From Pseudomonas sp. PB101 (GTDB lineage Bacteria > Pseudomonadota > Gammaproteobacteria > Pseudomonadales > Pseudomonadaceae): a DNA stretch of 64,000 nt. The notes under the pieces are model-generated. The model was not told where the DNA came from. It saw only the letters and a program-made list of their open reading frames with translations, and did no database searches. Shown here piece after piece: positions 1 through 9,486 of this stretch. Each line of letters begins with the position of its first letter. The stretch's first letter is position 1. The stretch is taken from contig NZ_RWIR01000026.1 of the NCBI RefSeq assembly GCF_009764265.1, positions 1 to 64,000 on the forward strand, written 5' to 3'. Position numbers and translations under genes: made by a program.

Positions 1-3
1 ACG

Positions 4-29
4 CCATCGCCGGCAAGCCGGGCTCTTAC
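4..29. repeat. REP-element half at the window edge
   Basis: The sequence reads like the right arm of the REP-type repeats elsewhere in this window (for example the right arms ending at 39190 and 61235), with one or two differences. Its partner arm would lie before base 1. It probably sits in the 3' region of the preceding gene. Confidence 0.55.
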
Positions 30-41
30 AGAGCTTGTGTT

Positions 42-77
42 GGTTATTATTATCATTTAATAATAAATCTCATTGCC
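42..77 (+). promoter_or_regulatory. Overlapping Fur-box-like sites before fagA
   Basis: A perfect 9-bp inverted repeat, TTATTATTA (44-52) and TAATAATAA (58-66), separated by TCATT, lies just before fagA. By hand alignment both 42-60 and 59-77 match the 19-bp Fur consensus at 12 of 19 positions. In Pseudomonas the fagA-fumC-sodA cluster is known to be induced under iron limitation through Fur, which fits two overlapping half-staggered boxes at the promoter. The exact protected region is inferred. Confidence 0.6.
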
Positions 78-93
78 GAATGAGCCCCGGATT

Positions 94-489
94 ATGAATC
101 CTGTCTTGCACGAGCTGCCTTACCTCGAAAGCTGGCGCTGGATGAGTCGCCAGATCCGCTGTGCGATGAATCCCGACGAGCCTCGCCTGATCGACCATTA
201 CCTGGCCGAAGGCCGGTATCTGGCAGCTTGCACGGCAACCTCGCCCTGGACCGTCGCCGAAACCTCCTTCCGTTTGCTGCTCGACACCGCCGCCGATGTC
301 GCGCTGCCGTGGCACTGGCGCACGTACTGCCTGGACCAGGCCTGGCGTCCGCTACGCGAACTCGAACGCCTGTCGTTGTGCAAATGCCGCCTCAAACGCT
401 GGCAGAGCTACACGTGGCAACTCGCGACTTGTGAGTTACAGCCCTCGATTCCTCTCATAGAACTGATGCAAGGATCTCCCGATGAGTAA
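94..489 (+). CDS. fagA: FagA, Fur-associated protein
   Basis: This 131-residue protein is recognised mainly by position: it is the first gene of the cluster fagA-fumC-orfX-sodA, directly behind Fur-box-like sequence. The ATG at 94 is preferred over an in-frame TTG at 73, because the TTG lies inside the putative operator. The protein is small, Trp- and Arg-rich, with no signal peptide or membrane segment. Its biochemical function is unknown. The stop overlaps the start of fumC by 8 bases (GATGAGTAA), which indicates translational coupling. Expression is expected to rise under iron starvation, by analogy with P. aeruginosa. Confidence 0.8.
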   Translation: MNPVLHELPYLESWRWMSRQIRCAMNPDEPRLIDHYLAEGRYLAACTATSPWTVAETSFRLLLDTAADVALPWHWRTYCLDQAWRPLRELERLSLCKCRLKRWQSYTWQLATCELQPSIPLIELMQGSPDE

Positions 490-1858
490 TACCCGTATCG
501 AACGCGACAGCATGGGCGAATTGAACGTCCCGGAAGACGCCCTGTACGGCGCACAGACGCAACGTGCGGTGGATAACTTCCCGATCAGCGGCAAACCGAT
601 GCCGGTGCAGTTCATTCGCGCGCTGATTCTGGCCAAGGCGGCAGCGGCACGCGCCAACGTCGAGCTCAAGCAGATCAGTGAAGCCCAGGGCAAAGCCATT
701 GTCGATGCGGCCCAGGGCCTGCTCGAAGGCGATTTCATGCAGCACTTTCCGGTGGATGTGTTCCAGACCGGCTCGGGCACCAGCTCCAACATGAACGCCA
801 ACGAAGTGATCGCCACGCTCGCCAGCCGCTTGCTCGGCGAGACGGTGAACCCCAATGACCACGTCAACTGTGGCCAAAGCAGCAACGACATCATTCCGAC
901 CACCATTCATGTCAGTGCGGCGTTGGCCTTGCACGAGCAACTGCTGCCGGCGTTGACGCACCTGGTCCAGGTCATCGAGCGCAAGGCCGGGCAAGTTCAT
1001 CACCACGTCAAGACCGGGCGTACGCACCTGATGGATGCGATGCCGGTGCGTATGAGCCAGGTGCTCAACGGCTGGGCGCAGCAGCTCAAGGCCAACATCG
1101 GCCATCTGCAAGACTTGCAGCCAAGCCTGCAATCACTGGCCCAGGGCGGTACGGCGGTCGGGACGGGCGTCAACGCCCACCCCGAATTTGCAGCGCGCTT
1201 CAGCCAGCAACTCAGCAAATTGACCCAGGTCGAGTTCAAGCCAGGTCAGGACTTGTTCGCGCTGATTGGTTCCCAGGACACCGCCGTCGCAGTCTCCGGG
1301 CAACTGAAAACCACCGCCGTATCGCTGATGAAAATCGCCAACGACCTGCGCTGGATGAACTCCGGCCCGTTGGCCGGCCTTGGCGAGATCGAACTGGAAG
1401 CGTTGCAGCCGGGTTCTTCGATCATGCCAGGCAAGGTCAACCCAGTCATTCCCGAGGCTACCGCGATGGTCGCGGCTCAGGTCATCGGCAACGACAGCGT
1501 CATCACTATCGCCGGCCAGTCGGGCAACTTCGAACTGAACGTGATGCTGCCGATCATTGCCCAGAACCTGCTGAGCAGCATCGAGTTGCTGGCCAACTCC
1601 AGCCGTCTGCTGGCGGACAAGGCGATCGCCAGCTTCAAGGTCAACGAGAGCCGGATCAAGGAAGCGTTGTCACGCAACCCGATTCTGGTCACGGCGCTCA
1701 ACCCGATCATCGGTTACCAGAAGGCCGCCGAGATTGCCAAGAAGGCTTATCAGCAAGGCCGCCCGGTGATTGACGTCGCCTTGGAGCACACTGATCTGTC
1801 GCGCGGCCAGCTGGAAGAATTGCTCAACCCGGAAAAACTCACCGCAGGCGGCGTGTAA
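482..1858 (+). CDS. fumC: Class II (iron-independent) fumarate hydratase
   Basis: The 458-residue product is a class II fumarase, which interconverts fumarate and L-malate in the TCA cycle in the cytosol. The family signature GSSIMPGKVNP lies at about residues 316-326, and a GTSSNMNANEV-type substrate-binding segment lies near residues 98-108. Class II enzymes have no Fe-S cluster. Placing one under a Fur-type promoter beside a Mn superoxide dismutase fits an iron-sparing replacement for the Fe-S class I enzyme. An AAGGA precedes the ATG at 482, inside the end of fagA. The length is normal for the family. Confidence 0.96.
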   Translation: MSNTRIERDSMGELNVPEDALYGAQTQRAVDNFPISGKPMPVQFIRALILAKAAAARANVELKQISEAQGKAIVDAAQGLLEGDFMQHFPVDVFQTGSGTSSNMNANEVIATLASRLLGETVNPNDHVNCGQSSNDIIPTTIHVSAALALHEQLLPALTHLVQVIERKAGQVHHHVKTGRTHLMDAMPVRMSQVLNGWAQQLKANIGHLQDLQPSLQSLAQGGTAVGTGVNAHPEFAARFSQQLSKLTQVEFKPGQDLFALIGSQDTAVAVSGQLKTTAVSLMKIANDLRWMNSGPLAGLGEIELEALQPGSSIMPGKVNPVIPEATAMVAAQVIGNDSVITIAGQSGNFELNVMLPIIAQNLLSSIELLANSSRLLADKAIASFKVNESRIKEALSRNPILVTALNPIIGYQKAAEIAKKAYQQGRPVIDVALEHTDLSRGQLEELLNPEKLTAGGV

Positions 1859-1885
1859 GCCCCGCTACCGCTTTGGAGGCGCACC

Positions 1886-2314
1886 ATGGAGCACTGGAAA
1901 CGCACGATCGAAAGAGCCAACCGCTTTTTCATGCAGGGTGAACTGGTCGATGCCCGCGAGGCGTATCTGCAGGCATTGGCTCTGGCCCAGGTGCTGTTTG
2001 AACGCTGGGCGGATGCCGACGAAGCGGTGGCAGCTTGCGTGATTTCCCATCACAACCTGGCGGACCTGCACTTGCGCCTGAACCAGCCGGAGGAGAGCGC
2101 CGAATACCTGTGCGCCATCCATCAACGGCTGCTGCAGACCATGCAGGACCCACGACTGCCGCAGGCCTTGCGTGAAGCCGCGTTGCGCCAGAGCAGCAAG
2201 ACCTACGTCGAACTGCTGAATTTCATCAGTGAACACGGCGAATATCCGCGCACCCATCGACTGCTGCACATCAATGTCGCTTCGCCTGCGCCTCATCATC
2301 ATGGAGTCCATTGA
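1886..2314 (+). CDS. OrfX, conserved hypothetical of the fumC-sodA operon
   Basis: This 142-residue protein lies between fumC and sodA, the place of orfX in the P. aeruginosa fagA-fumC-orfX-sodA operon. A GGAGG stands 8 bases before the ATG at 1886. The sequence is strongly helical with TPR-like spacing of Ala, Leu and Tyr (for example around residues 8-35 and 48-75) and ends in a His-rich tail (PHHHGVH), which could bind metal. There is no signal peptide. Its role is unknown; context suggests oxidative or iron stress. The stop codon lies two bases before the sodA ATG. Confidence 0.85.
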   Translation: MEHWKRTIERANRFFMQGELVDAREAYLQALALAQVLFERWADADEAVAACVISHHNLADLHLRLNQPEESAEYLCAIHQRLLQTMQDPRLPQALREAALRQSSKTYVELLNFISEHGEYPRTHRLLHINVASPAPHHHGVH

Positions 2315-2316
2315 AC

Positions 2317-2928
2317 ATGGCTTTTACCTTGCCTGCCTTGCCCTACGCCTACGACGCCCTGGAACCGCACATCGATGCGCAGACCATGGAGATCCACTAC
2401 ACCAAGCATCACCAGACTTACATCAACAACCTCAACGCGGCAGTCGAAGGCACCGAGTATGCCGAGTGGCCGGTGGAGAAGCTGGTGTCCGCCGTTCAGC
2501 AACTGCCGGAAAAACTGCGCGTGGCGGTGATCAACCAAGGTGGCGGCCACGCCAACCATTCGTTGTTCTGGGAAGTCATGGCGCCCGGCGGCGGAGGTAA
2601 ACCCGAAGGCGCGCTGGCCAAGGCTATCGACGAGCAATTGGGCGGGCTCGACAGTTTCAGGGATGCCTTCACCAAAGCTGCGTTGACCCGCTTCGGCAGT
2701 GGCTGGGCCTGGCTGAGCGTGACCCCGCAAAAAAACCTGGTGGTGGAAAGCAGCGGTAACCAGGACAGCCCGCTAATGAACGGCAATACGCCGATCCTGG
2801 GCCTCGACGTCTGGGAACATGCCTATTACCTGCGCTATCAGAACCGCCGTCCTGAATACATCGGCGCGTTCTACAACGTGATCAATTGGCCGCAAGTCGC
2901 TGCGCGCTATCAAGCCGCACTGGCTTAA
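2317..2928 (+). CDS. sodA: Superoxide dismutase, Mn type
   Basis: The 203-residue protein has the Fe/Mn SOD fold: an N-terminal helical hairpin with the ligand His in HYTKHHQTY (near residues 25-33), a second His in NHSLFW, and the Asp/His ligands in the family signature DVWEHAYY near residues 161-168. It dismutates superoxide in the cytosol. The Mn assignment follows from synteny with the Fur-repressed fumC-sodA operon and a [10 protein letters not shown] type of motif; metal choice is inferred. The ATG at 2317 is used rather than an in-frame TTG at 2311 that overlaps the orfX stop. Confidence 0.94.
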   Translation: MAFTLPALPYAYDALEPHIDAQTMEIHYTKHHQTYINNLNAAVEGTEYAEWPVEKLVSAVQQLPEKLRVAVINQGGGHANHSLFWEVMAPGGGGKPEGALAKAIDEQLGGLDSFRDAFTKAALTRFGSGWAWLSVTPQKNLVVESSGNQDSPLMNGNTPILGLDVWEHAYYLRYQNRRPEYIGAFYNVINWPQVAARYQAALA

Positions 2929-2959
2929 GTCTTCTACAAAAACAATCCAAGGCTGGACT

Positions 2960-3853
2960 ATGGGCACTGAAACACTGGCGATCGGAAGTGGACGGATGTT
3001 TCGTTACGCGTTCGGATCGCTGTTACTGCTGGCGGGTATGAGCCTTTTGGTTGCCCATGGATTGGCCTGGCTCGACCTTGAACCGAAGTTGCTGCGTGCA
3101 TTGCAGGGCGGTGCGATCTGCGCCCTGGGCACCGCGCTGGGTGCCGTGCCGGTGTTGGTGATTCGGCGGATGCCGCAGATGCTCAGCGACACTTTGCTTG
3201 GTTTTGGCGCTGGCGTGATGCTCGCGGCAACGGCATTTTCGTTGATCGTTCCGGGCATCGCTGCCGCCGAAGGGCTTGGCTTGTCACCCTGGGCGTCCAG
3301 TGGGCTGATCAGCTTCGGCATCATGCTCGGCGCGTTCGGGCTGTTCCTCGTGGACCGGAAGGTCTCCGGTGCCAGCCCGCAAATGCTGGTCGGCACCCTG
3401 GAGCGGCCGGTCATTCCTCCGCGCATCTGGCTGTTTGTGTTTGCGATCATTGCCCACAACATTCCCGAAGGCATGGCGGTTGGTGTTTCTGCCGGCGGCG
3501 GCATGCCGGATGCCGACAGCCTGGCGATGGGCATTGCCTTGCAGGATGTGCCGGAAGGGTTGGTCATCGCGTTGGTTTTGGCCGGGGCGGGGATGTCTCG
3601 GGTCAAGGCGTTCCTGATAGGTGCCGCCTCAGGCGTGGTCGAACCGGTGTTCGCGCTGTTGTGCGCCTGGCTGGTGAGCCTGGCCGAGCTGTTGTTGCCT
3701 TTGGGGTTGGCGTTGGCGGCGGGGGCCATGTTGCTGGTGGTGACTCACGAAGTCATTCCCGAGTCGCGCCGCAATGGTCATGACAAGCTTGCCAGCCTTG
3801 GGTTGCTGATGGGGTTTTGTTTGATGATGGTGATGGATACGGCTTTGGCCTGA
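2960..3853 (+). CDS. ZIP-family divalent metal transporter
   Basis: This 297-residue integral membrane protein has about eight hydrophobic segments. It carries the two ZIP signature helices: HNIPEGMAVGVSAGGG (about residues 161-176) and QDVPEGLVIALVLAGAG (about 194-210), whose His, Asp and Glu residues form the intramembrane metal site. ZIP proteins move Zn, Mn or Fe into the cytosol. The substrate cannot be read from sequence, but its place directly behind Mn-SOD in a presumed iron-starvation operon makes Mn uptake attractive. Start at 2960 is 31 bases after sodA, so co-transcription is likely. Confidence 0.9.
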   Translation: MGTETLAIGSGRMFRYAFGSLLLLAGMSLLVAHGLAWLDLEPKLLRALQGGAICALGTALGAVPVLVIRRMPQMLSDTLLGFGAGVMLAATAFSLIVPGIAAAEGLGLSPWASSGLISFGIMLGAFGLFLVDRKVSGASPQMLVGTLERPVIPPRIWLFVFAIIAHNIPEGMAVGVSAGGGMPDADSLAMGIALQDVPEGLVIALVLAGAGMSRVKAFLIGAASGVVEPVFALLCAWLVSLAELLLPLGLALAAGAMLLVVTHEVIPESRRNGHDKLASLGLLMGFCLMMVMDTALA

Positions 3854-3862
3854 TTTGTGGAG

Positions 3863-3880
3863 AGGGGGCTTGCCCCCTCA
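3863..3880. repeat. Short perfect palindrome after the ZIP gene
   Basis: GAGGGGGC and GCCCCCTC flank a TT loop. A nearly identical element, with AA in the loop, lies at 48552-48573, so this belongs to a dispersed short palindrome family. It separates the convergent ZIP and ptsO genes and may slow or end transcription, but no T-run follows. Confidence 0.6.
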
Positions 3881-3897
3881 CTACCAAGCCCTGGCCT

Positions 3898-4170
3898 TTA
3901 CTCGCCTTCGTCGAAGAAGTTGTTGATCAACGCCACCAGCGCAGCCAGCGCTTCCTGTTCCTGCTCGCCTTCCGTGCTCAAGTGGATCGTGGTGCCTTTG
4001 CCGGCGGCCAGCATCATCATCGCCATGATGCTTTTGCCATCGACCATTGATTCTGGTGTGCGACCGGCCCGGATCTGGCACGGGAACTGACCTGCCACCC
4101 CAACGAATTTTGCAGAAGCGCGGGCGTGCAGGCCCAGTTTATTGATGATTTCGATTTCCAGAGCAGGCAT
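3898..4170 (-). CDS. ptsO: NPr, phosphocarrier of the nitrogen PTS
   Basis: The 90-residue protein is an HPr-like phosphocarrier. The phosphorylatable His lies in NKLGLHARASAKF (about residue 16), and the HPr-type serine segment is GKSIMAMMMLA (about residues 46-56). NPr passes phosphate from EI-Ntr (PtsP) to EIIA-Ntr (PtsN). It is the last gene of the minus-strand run rpoN-hpf-ptsN-rapZ-ptsO, the standard gammaproteobacterial order. The tail ends in acidic residues. Length and motifs are normal. Confidence 0.95.
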   Translation of the reverse strand: MPALEIEIINKLGLHARASAKFVGVAGQFPCQIRAGRTPESMVDGKSIMAMMMLAAGKGTTIHLSTEGEQEQEALAALVALINNFFDEGE

Positions 4171-4185
4171 CGCGATGTGAATCCT

Positions 4186-5043
4186 TTAGCTGAGGTCGCG
4201 GTGGCGAACCTGGACGTTCTTCAGGGTTTTTTGCAGCGCCTGCCCCAGACGCTCTGTCAGGTAGACGGAGCGGTGATGTCCGCCCGTGCAGCCAATGGCA
4301 ATGGTGACGTAGGCGCGGTTGCTGGCGGCAAAACGAGGCAGCCACTTTAGCAGGTATGTGGAAATGTCCTGGAACATCTCTTCGACATCCGGCTGTGCCG
4401 CCAGGTAATCGGCAACCGGCTGATCGAGCCCGGACTGCTCGCGCAATTCCGGCTTCCAGTAAGGGTTGGGCAGGCAGCGCACATCGAACACCAGGTCGGC
4501 GTCCACCGGCATGCCACGCTTGAATCCGAACGACTCCACCAGGAAGGCAGTGCCGGGTTCCGGTTGATTCAGCAGGCGCAGCTTGATGGTGTCGCGCAGT
4601 TGGTACAGGTTCAGGCTGGTGGTGTTGATCTTGAGGTCGGCGAGGTCGGCAATCGGCCCGAGCAGCACGCTCTCGACATTGATGGCTTCGGCCAGCGAGC
4701 GGTTGGCGTTGCTCAGTGGATGGCGCCGGCGGGTTTCCGAGAAACGCTTGAGCAGGGTTTCTTCGTCGGCGTCCAGATACAGGACATCGCACTGGATGTG
4801 GCGGCTGCGGACTTCTTCGAGCAGGTCGGGGAAGCGTGACAGATGGCTGGGCAGGTTGCGGGCGTCAATGGAGACGGCGACCAGCGGCTGCATCAGCTCG
4901 GTGTGAATCAACGCTCGTTCGGCCAGTTCCGGCAGCAGGCCGGCAGGCAGATTGTCGATGCAGTAGTAGCCGTTGTCCTCAAGTACGTTGAGGGCGGTAC
5001 TTTTACCTGAGCCGGAACGGCCACTGACGATGATCAAGCGCAT
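4186..5043 (-). CDS. rapZ: RapZ, RNase adapter / nucleotide-binding protein
   Basis: This 285-residue protein has an N-terminal P-loop GRSGSGKS at about residues 8-15 and the conserved C-terminal [12 protein letters not shown] segment typical of RapZ. In enteric bacteria RapZ guides RNase E to the sRNA GlmZ and so tunes glucosamine-6-phosphate synthase. Whether Pseudomonas RapZ has the same RNA target is not shown. Only two bases separate it from the ptsN stop, and ptsO follows 15 bases later, so the three genes are surely one operon. Confidence 0.95.
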   Translation of the reverse strand: MRLIIVSGRSGSGKSTALNVLEDNGYYCIDNLPAGLLPELAERALIHTELMQPLVAVSIDARNLPSHLSRFPDLLEEVRSRHIQCDVLYLDADEETLLKRFSETRRRHPLSNANRSLAEAINVESVLLGPIADLADLKINTTSLNLYQLRDTIKLRLLNQPEPGTAFLVESFGFKRGMPVDADLVFDVRCLPNPYWKPELREQSGLDQPVADYLAAQPDVEEMFQDISTYLLKWLPRFAASNRAYVTIAIGCTGGHHRSVYLTERLGQALQKTLKNVQVRHRDLS

Positions 5044-5045
5044 GA

Positions 5046-5510
5046 TTACTGACCGTTTTGCTCGTCCAGGACAACCTGATACAGGGCTTCATTGCTTGCG
5101 GCATTACGCAGTTTTTCGCGAACTTCCTTGCGGTCGAGCATGCTGGCGATCTGTCGCAGCAGCTCCAGGTGCGCATCGGTGGCGGCTTCCGGGACCAGCA
5201 GTACGAACAGCAGGTCAACCGGCGCGCCGTCGATGGCGTCAAAATCTATTGGGGCGTCCAGGTGCATCAATGCACTGATGGGCGACACACAGCCCTTGAG
5301 ACGGCAATGTGGAATCGCAATGCCGTTGCCAAAACCGGTGGAACCGAGTTTTTCACGGGCGATCAGCGCCTCGAAGACATCTTGCATCTCCAGGGCCGGC
5401 ACTTCGCGGGCGATCAGATTGGCAATTTGTTCGAGGGCTTTCTTTTTACTGCCGCCCGGCACGTTCACCAGGGAACGGCCGGGGGTCAGGATACTTTCAA
5501 GTCGGATCAT
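5046..5510 (-). CDS. ptsN: EIIA-Ntr, nitrogen-regulatory PTS protein
   Basis: The 154-residue protein is a PTS EIIA domain of the fructose/mannitol type. The phospho-accepting histidine is in [11 protein letters not shown] at about residue 66. It takes phosphate from NPr, encoded two genes downstream, and acts as a regulator (potassium transport, carbon and nitrogen balance, polymer storage) rather than in sugar uptake. The gene follows hpf closely in the rpoN operon. Confidence 0.95.
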   Translation of the reverse strand: MIRLESILTPGRSLVNVPGGSKKKALEQIANLIAREVPALEMQDVFEALIAREKLGSTGFGNGIAIPHCRLKGCVSPISALMHLDAPIDFDAIDGAPVDLLFVLLVPEAATDAHLELLRQIASMLDRKEVREKLRNAASNEALYQVVLDEQNGQ

Positions 5511-5522
5511 GGGTAGGGAGTG

Positions 5523-5831
5523 TTAACGACCGGTTGCGCCCTGGAGGAGGCTCTGGGTCTTTTCCTTATGCTTTTTGAGTTGTTTATCCAGCTTGTCGGT
5601 GAGTGCGTCGATCGCCGCATACATATCAGTATGCTCCGCGTTGGCGACCACTTCATTCCCGGGAATATGCAGCGTGGCTTCGATTTTCTGCTTCAACTTT
5701 TCGACGGTCATCGTGACCTGCACATTAGTGATCTTGTCGAAATGTCGCTCCAATCGTTCGAGTTTTTCGCCGATGTAGGAGCGAAGAGGTTCGGTCACTT
5801 CCAGTTGGTGTCCACTGATGTTGACTTGCAT
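5523..5831 (-). CDS. hpf: Ribosome hibernation promoting factor, short form
   Basis: The 102-residue product matches the short HPF/YfiA family: MQVNISG start, an alpha-beta domain with the helix rich in Arg and Lys near residues 15-32, and the segment AEHTDMYAAIDALTDKLDKQLKKHK near residues 67-91. It binds the 30S decoding region and promotes 100S dimers in stationary phase. The ATG at 5831 is chosen over an upstream in-frame start at 5885 because family members begin MQVNISG and a GGAG lies just before it. Confidence 0.95.
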   Translation of the reverse strand: MQVNISGHQLEVTEPLRSYIGEKLERLERHFDKITNVQVTMTVEKLKQKIEATLHIPGNEVVANAEHTDMYAAIDALTDKLDKQLKKHKEKTQSLLQGATGR

Positions 5832-5905
5832 ACAGCTTCTCCTTCGTTGCCAGTGCATAAAGCGGCAGATCAGATGATCTACCACTGGAACGCTGTGGCG
5901 TGGCC

Positions 5906-7399
5906 CTACATCAACCGCTTGCGTTCGCTCGAAGGCGCGATCCCGAGGGATTCGCGGTACTTGGCGACGGTGCGGCGAGCCACCTGAATGCCTTGTGCCT
6001 CCAGTAAACCAGCGATCTTGCTGTCACTCAACGGCTTTTTCTGATTTTCCGCGGCAACCAGTTTTTTGATGATCGCCCGGATGGCCGTGGACGAGCATTC
6101 GCCGCCCTCTGAGGTGCTTACATGACTTGAAAAAAAGTATTTCAGTTCATAAATGCCCCGGGGGGTGTGCATGAACTTCTGGGTGGTCACCCGTGAAATC
6201 GTCGACTCATGCATGCCGACCGCTTCGGCGATGTCATGCAGGACCAGCGGCTTCATGGCTTCGTCGCCATATTCGAGGAAACCGCGCTGATGCTCGACGA
6301 TCTGGGTGGCAACCTTCATCAGGGTTTCATTGCGGCTTTGCAGGCTCTTGATGAACCAGCGAGCCTCCTGCAGCTGATTGCGCATGAAAGTGTTGTCGGC
6401 GCTGGTGTCGGCGCGGCGCACGAAACCGGCGTACTGGGCATTGACCCGCAGCCGTGGCACCGACTCCTGATTGAGCTCCACCAGCCAGCGTTCGTTGTCC
6501 TTGCGCACGATCACGTCGGGAACGACGTACTCGGCTTCGGTCGACTCGATCTGCGAGCCCGGGCGCGGATTGAGGCTCTGGACCAGTTCGATGATTTGGC
6601 GCAGCTCGTCTTCCTTGAGCTTCATGCGGCGCATCAACTGGCTGTAGTCGCGGCTGCCCAGCAAGTCGATGTAGTCGCTGACCAGGCGCTTGGCCTCGGC
6701 CAGCCAAGGGGTCTTGGCGGGTAGCTGGCGCAATTGCAGCAGCAGGCATTCGCCCAGGTTGCGGGCGCCGATGCCGGCGGGCTCGAATTGCTGGATACGG
6801 TGCAGGACGGCTTCGATTTCGTCCAGCTCGATGTCCAGTTCCGGGTCGAAGGCTTCGAGGATTTCCTCGAGGGTTTCGTCCAGGTAGCCCTGATTGTTGA
6901 TGCAGTCGATCAGGGTCACGGCGATCAGCCGATCGGTATCGGACATCGGCGCCAGGTTCAGTTGCCACAGCAAGTGGCTTTGCAGGCTTTCACCGGCCGA
7001 GGTGCGGGTGGTGAAGTCCCACTCGTCATCGTCGTTGCTGGGCAGGCTGCTGGCGCTGGTCTGGTAAACGTCTTCCCATGCGGTGTCGACAGGGAGTTCG
7101 TTGGGGATGCGCTCGTTCCAGTCACCCTCTTCAAGGTTGTCAACCGTCGGTGCGCTTTCCTGGTAGGAAGGTTCCTGGATATCGGTGTTGGGTTTTTGTT
7201 CTGCGTTGTCGGCCAAGGGGTCGGAATTGTCGAAGTCGTCGCCTTCTTCCTGGCGTTCGAGCATCGGATTGGACTCCAGGGCCTCCTGGATTTCCTGTTG
7301 CAGGTCCAGGGTCGACAATTGGAGCAGGCGGATGGCCTGTTGCAGCTGCGGTGTCATCGTCAGCTGCTGGCCCATTCTCAAGACTAGCGATGGTTTCAT
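5906..7399 (-). CDS. rpoN: RNA polymerase sigma-54 factor
   Basis: This 497-residue sigma-54 has the Gln/Leu-rich activator-responsive region I at the N-terminus (residues about 6-50), an acidic region II (about 50-130), the core-binding and HTH regions, and the C-terminal RpoN box [10 protein letters not shown] near residues 475-484. It directs transcription from -24/-12 promoters under nitrogen limitation and for motility and other functions. The gene is preceded by a 247-base gap after lptB, which probably holds its promoter, and leads into hpf-ptsN-rapZ-ptsO. Confidence 0.97.
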   Translation of the reverse strand: MKPSLVLRMGQQLTMTPQLQQAIRLLQLSTLDLQQEIQEALESNPMLERQEEGDDFDNSDPLADNAEQKPNTDIQEPSYQESAPTVDNLEEGDWNERIPNELPVDTAWEDVYQTSASSLPSNDDDEWDFTTRTSAGESLQSHLLWQLNLAPMSDTDRLIAVTLIDCINNQGYLDETLEEILEAFDPELDIELDEIEAVLHRIQQFEPAGIGARNLGECLLLQLRQLPAKTPWLAEAKRLVSDYIDLLGSRDYSQLMRRMKLKEDELRQIIELVQSLNPRPGSQIESTEAEYVVPDVIVRKDNERWLVELNQESVPRLRVNAQYAGFVRRADTSADNTFMRNQLQEARWFIKSLQSRNETLMKVATQIVEHQRGFLEYGDEAMKPLVLHDIAEAVGMHESTISRVTTQKFMHTPRGIYELKYFFSSHVSTSEGGECSSTAIRAIIKKLVAAENQKKPLSDSKIAGLLEAQGIQVARRTVAKYRESLGIAPSSERKRLM

Positions 7400-7646
7400 G
7401 GCAGGGGCTTAACACCTTATTCGCCGGCGCACATGCGCCATCCACTACAGGGCGCCGGGGCGCCAAACATAAGCAAATTATATGCCTGAAACTGAAGGTT
7501 TTGCCTAGAGCGCAGTAACAATAAAAAACGATAAAAATATGTTGCTGAATTGCCCTTGTCGGGGGGCTGTTCACGCCGGGTTGCATGAAGCACCGGTGAA
7601 TCCGCAGGTCATGTGCCCGGGCGGCTGCCAGGGCACGGCTCGGCGC

Positions 7647-8372
7647 TTACAGGCGGAACTCGTGACCCAGGTACACTTCCTTCACCAGATCATTGGCCAG
7701 GATGGTCTCTGCGTCGCCTTCGGCGATCAGTTGACCGTCATTGACGATGTAGGCGGTTTCACAGATATCCAGGGTTTCACGAACATTGTGGTCCGTGATC
7801 AGCACGCCAATGCCTTTGGCCTTGAGGTGGTGAATGATCTGCTTGATGTCGCCGACCGAAATCGGGTCCACGCCGGCGAAGGGTTCGTCGAGGAGGATGA
7901 ATTTCGGATTGGTGGCCAGGGCACGGGCGATTTCCACGCGGCGGCGCTCGCCGCCGGACAGGCTCATGCCGAGGTTGTCGCGGATGTGGCTGATGTGGAA
8001 TTCCTGCAGCAGGCTTTCCAGTTCCTTGCGCCGACCGGCCTTGTCGAGTTCCTTGCGGGTCTCGAGGATGGCCATGATGTTGTCGGCCACCGACAGTTTG
8101 CGAAAGATCGATGCTTCTTGCGGCAGGTAGCCGATACCGGCCTTTGCGCGGCCGTGCATCGGCTGGTGGCTGACGTCCAGGTCATCGATCAGGACGCGGC
8201 CCTGGTCGGCCTGCACCAGGCCTACGATCATGTAGAAGCAGGTGGTCTTGCCGGCGCCGTTCGGGCCAAGCAGGCCGACGATCTGACCGCTGTCGATGGA
8301 CAGGCTGACATCACGCACGACCTGGCGGCTCTTGTAGCTCTTGGCCAGATGCTGAGCTTTCAGAGTTGCCAT
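7647..8372 (-). CDS. lptB: LptB, ATPase of the LPS transporter
   Basis: The 241-residue ABC ATPase has Walker A GPNGAGKT (about residues 36-43), signature LSGGERRR (about 138-145) and Walker [14 protein letters not shown] (about 157-169). With LptFG and LptC it extracts LPS from the inner membrane. The ATG overlaps the lptA stop by one base (TAATG), so translation is coupled. Gene order kdsD-kdsC-lptC-lptA-lptB-rpoN is the usual one. Confidence 0.96.
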   Translation of the reverse strand: MATLKAQHLAKSYKSRQVVRDVSLSIDSGQIVGLLGPNGAGKTTCFYMIVGLVQADQGRVLIDDLDVSHQPMHGRAKAGIGYLPQEASIFRKLSVADNIMAILETRKELDKAGRRKELESLLQEFHISHIRDNLGMSLSGGERRRVEIARALATNPKFILLDEPFAGVDPISVGDIKQIIHHLKAKGIGVLITDHNVRETLDICETAYIVNDGQLIAEGDAETILANDLVKEVYLGHEFRL

Positions 8373-8920
8373 TACTGGGCCTTTTTCTCGTCGGTTTTCT
8401 TCTTCGGCTGGATCACCATGTCGATTCGCGGACGCGACTCGGTCACCTTGCTACCGGTGGCGCGACCGGCGCTGGCCAGCTTCTTCTCGGTGTCGTAGAC
8501 GATTTTCTCGCCTTGGGTGACGTTGTTGTCCTTGTCGACAACCTTCGCCTTGTCAATCAGCACGACCCGGTTTTGCGCGGCGTGATACTGGATGGTCACA
8601 CCCCAGCCCTGAACGGGTTTGGTGTCGCCAGCGGTTTGCAGTTGCTCGAAGTAAGCCAGATTGCCTACCGAGGTCACTACGTCGATGTCGCCGGTCGGAG
8701 TACGGGTGATGGTGACGGTGTTGCCGGTCACCTTCATCGAGCCTTGGGTGATGATCACGTCACCCTTATAGGTGGCAATACCTTGCTTGTCGTCCAGTTG
8801 GGCATCGTCGGCCTGAATGCGGATAGGCTGCTGTTGATCTTCCGGCAGAGCCCAGGCGCTCACGCTTCCCAGTGCTGCGCCCAGACTGAGCAAAATCGGG
8901 AGGGTTTTAACGAGCCTCAT
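8372..8920 (-). CDS. lptA: LptA, periplasmic LPS bridge protein
   Basis: The 182-residue protein starts with a Sec signal peptide ending near ALP at residues 24-26, followed by an OstA/LptA beta-jellyroll domain (about 30-145). LptA polymers bridge LptC and LptD and carry LPS across the periplasm. The tail is Lys-rich ([12 protein letters not shown]), common in pseudomonads. The 5' end overlaps lptC by 14 bases and the 3' end overlaps lptB by one. Confidence 0.95.
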   Translation of the reverse strand: MRLVKTLPILLSLGAALGSVSAWALPEDQQQPIRIQADDAQLDDKQGIATYKGDVIITQGSMKVTGNTVTITRTPTGDIDVVTSVGNLAYFEQLQTAGDTKPVQGWGVTIQYHAAQNRVVLIDKAKVVDKDNNVTQGEKIVYDTEKKLASAGRATGSKVTESRPRIDMVIQPKKKTDEKKAQ

Positions 8921-9479
8921 ACTGTCCTCTTACGTTCGATAGCAGGTGTATCCTGCTTTCTTTCAAATACGCTTTCATTCCCTTGCCAGTCGATACACCG
9001 CCAGCGCCGTCGATTCTAACGTCTTGCTCGGTCTGCGCATATTGCTGCTGCGGGAACACCGTCATGCGGGTGCTGGTGATCAGGGTCTTGCGGTTTTTCT
9101 CGTCGAAGCGCGTGATGCGCACGTCGTCGATCAACTCGACCTGCGTGCCATCGGGGTTGACCTCGCCGCGCAGGCTCTGGACGTGCCACGGGAATTCAGT
9201 GCCGCGGAACACGTTCAGGTCGGGGTTGGTCAGCAATGTCACTTCGGTCGCTTTCAGGTGCTCGACCTTGTCGGACACCAGATCATATTGCAGCTTGCCG
9301 TCCGGCAGGTACTGCACGCTGTGGGCGTTGATGGCGTAATAGTCGACCATGTTTTCATCGACCGGCGTTACCGGCTTGTCGAGGAAACGCTCCGGGCTGA
9401 TGTTCCAGTAGCCAACCGCGGCGAATATCGCCGCGATGCAACTGTAGATCAGGGTGTTGCGAAATTTTTTGCTCAGCAT
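8907..9479 (-). CDS. lptC: LptC, membrane-anchored LPS transport protein
   Basis: The 190-residue protein has one N-terminal membrane anchor (residues about 8-25) followed by a periplasmic LptC domain. It receives LPS from LptBFG and passes it to LptA. The ATG at 9479 is chosen because the anchor then begins MLSKKFRN; an upstream in-frame start at 9512 would add 11 residues inside kdsC. It lies 7 bases after the kdsC stop in the same operon. Confidence 0.94.
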   Translation of the reverse strand: MLSKKFRNTLIYSCIAAIFAAVGYWNISPERFLDKPVTPVDENMVDYYAINAHSVQYLPDGKLQYDLVSDKVEHLKATEVTLLTNPDLNVFRGTEFPWHVQSLRGEVNPDGTQVELIDDVRITRFDEKNRKTLITSTRMTVFPQQQYAQTEQDVRIDGAGGVSTGKGMKAYLKESRIHLLSNVRGQYEAR

Positions 9480-9486
9480 ATCGGGC

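Noticed and set aside
3817..4350. Plus-strand frames over ptsO and rapZ
   Set aside because: They are antisense to clear family members and carry no motif.
7400..7646. Gene in the rpoN-lptB spacer
   Set aside because: Frames here run into lptB or rpoN on the wrong strand and lack start context; the spacer is better read as the rpoN promoter region.
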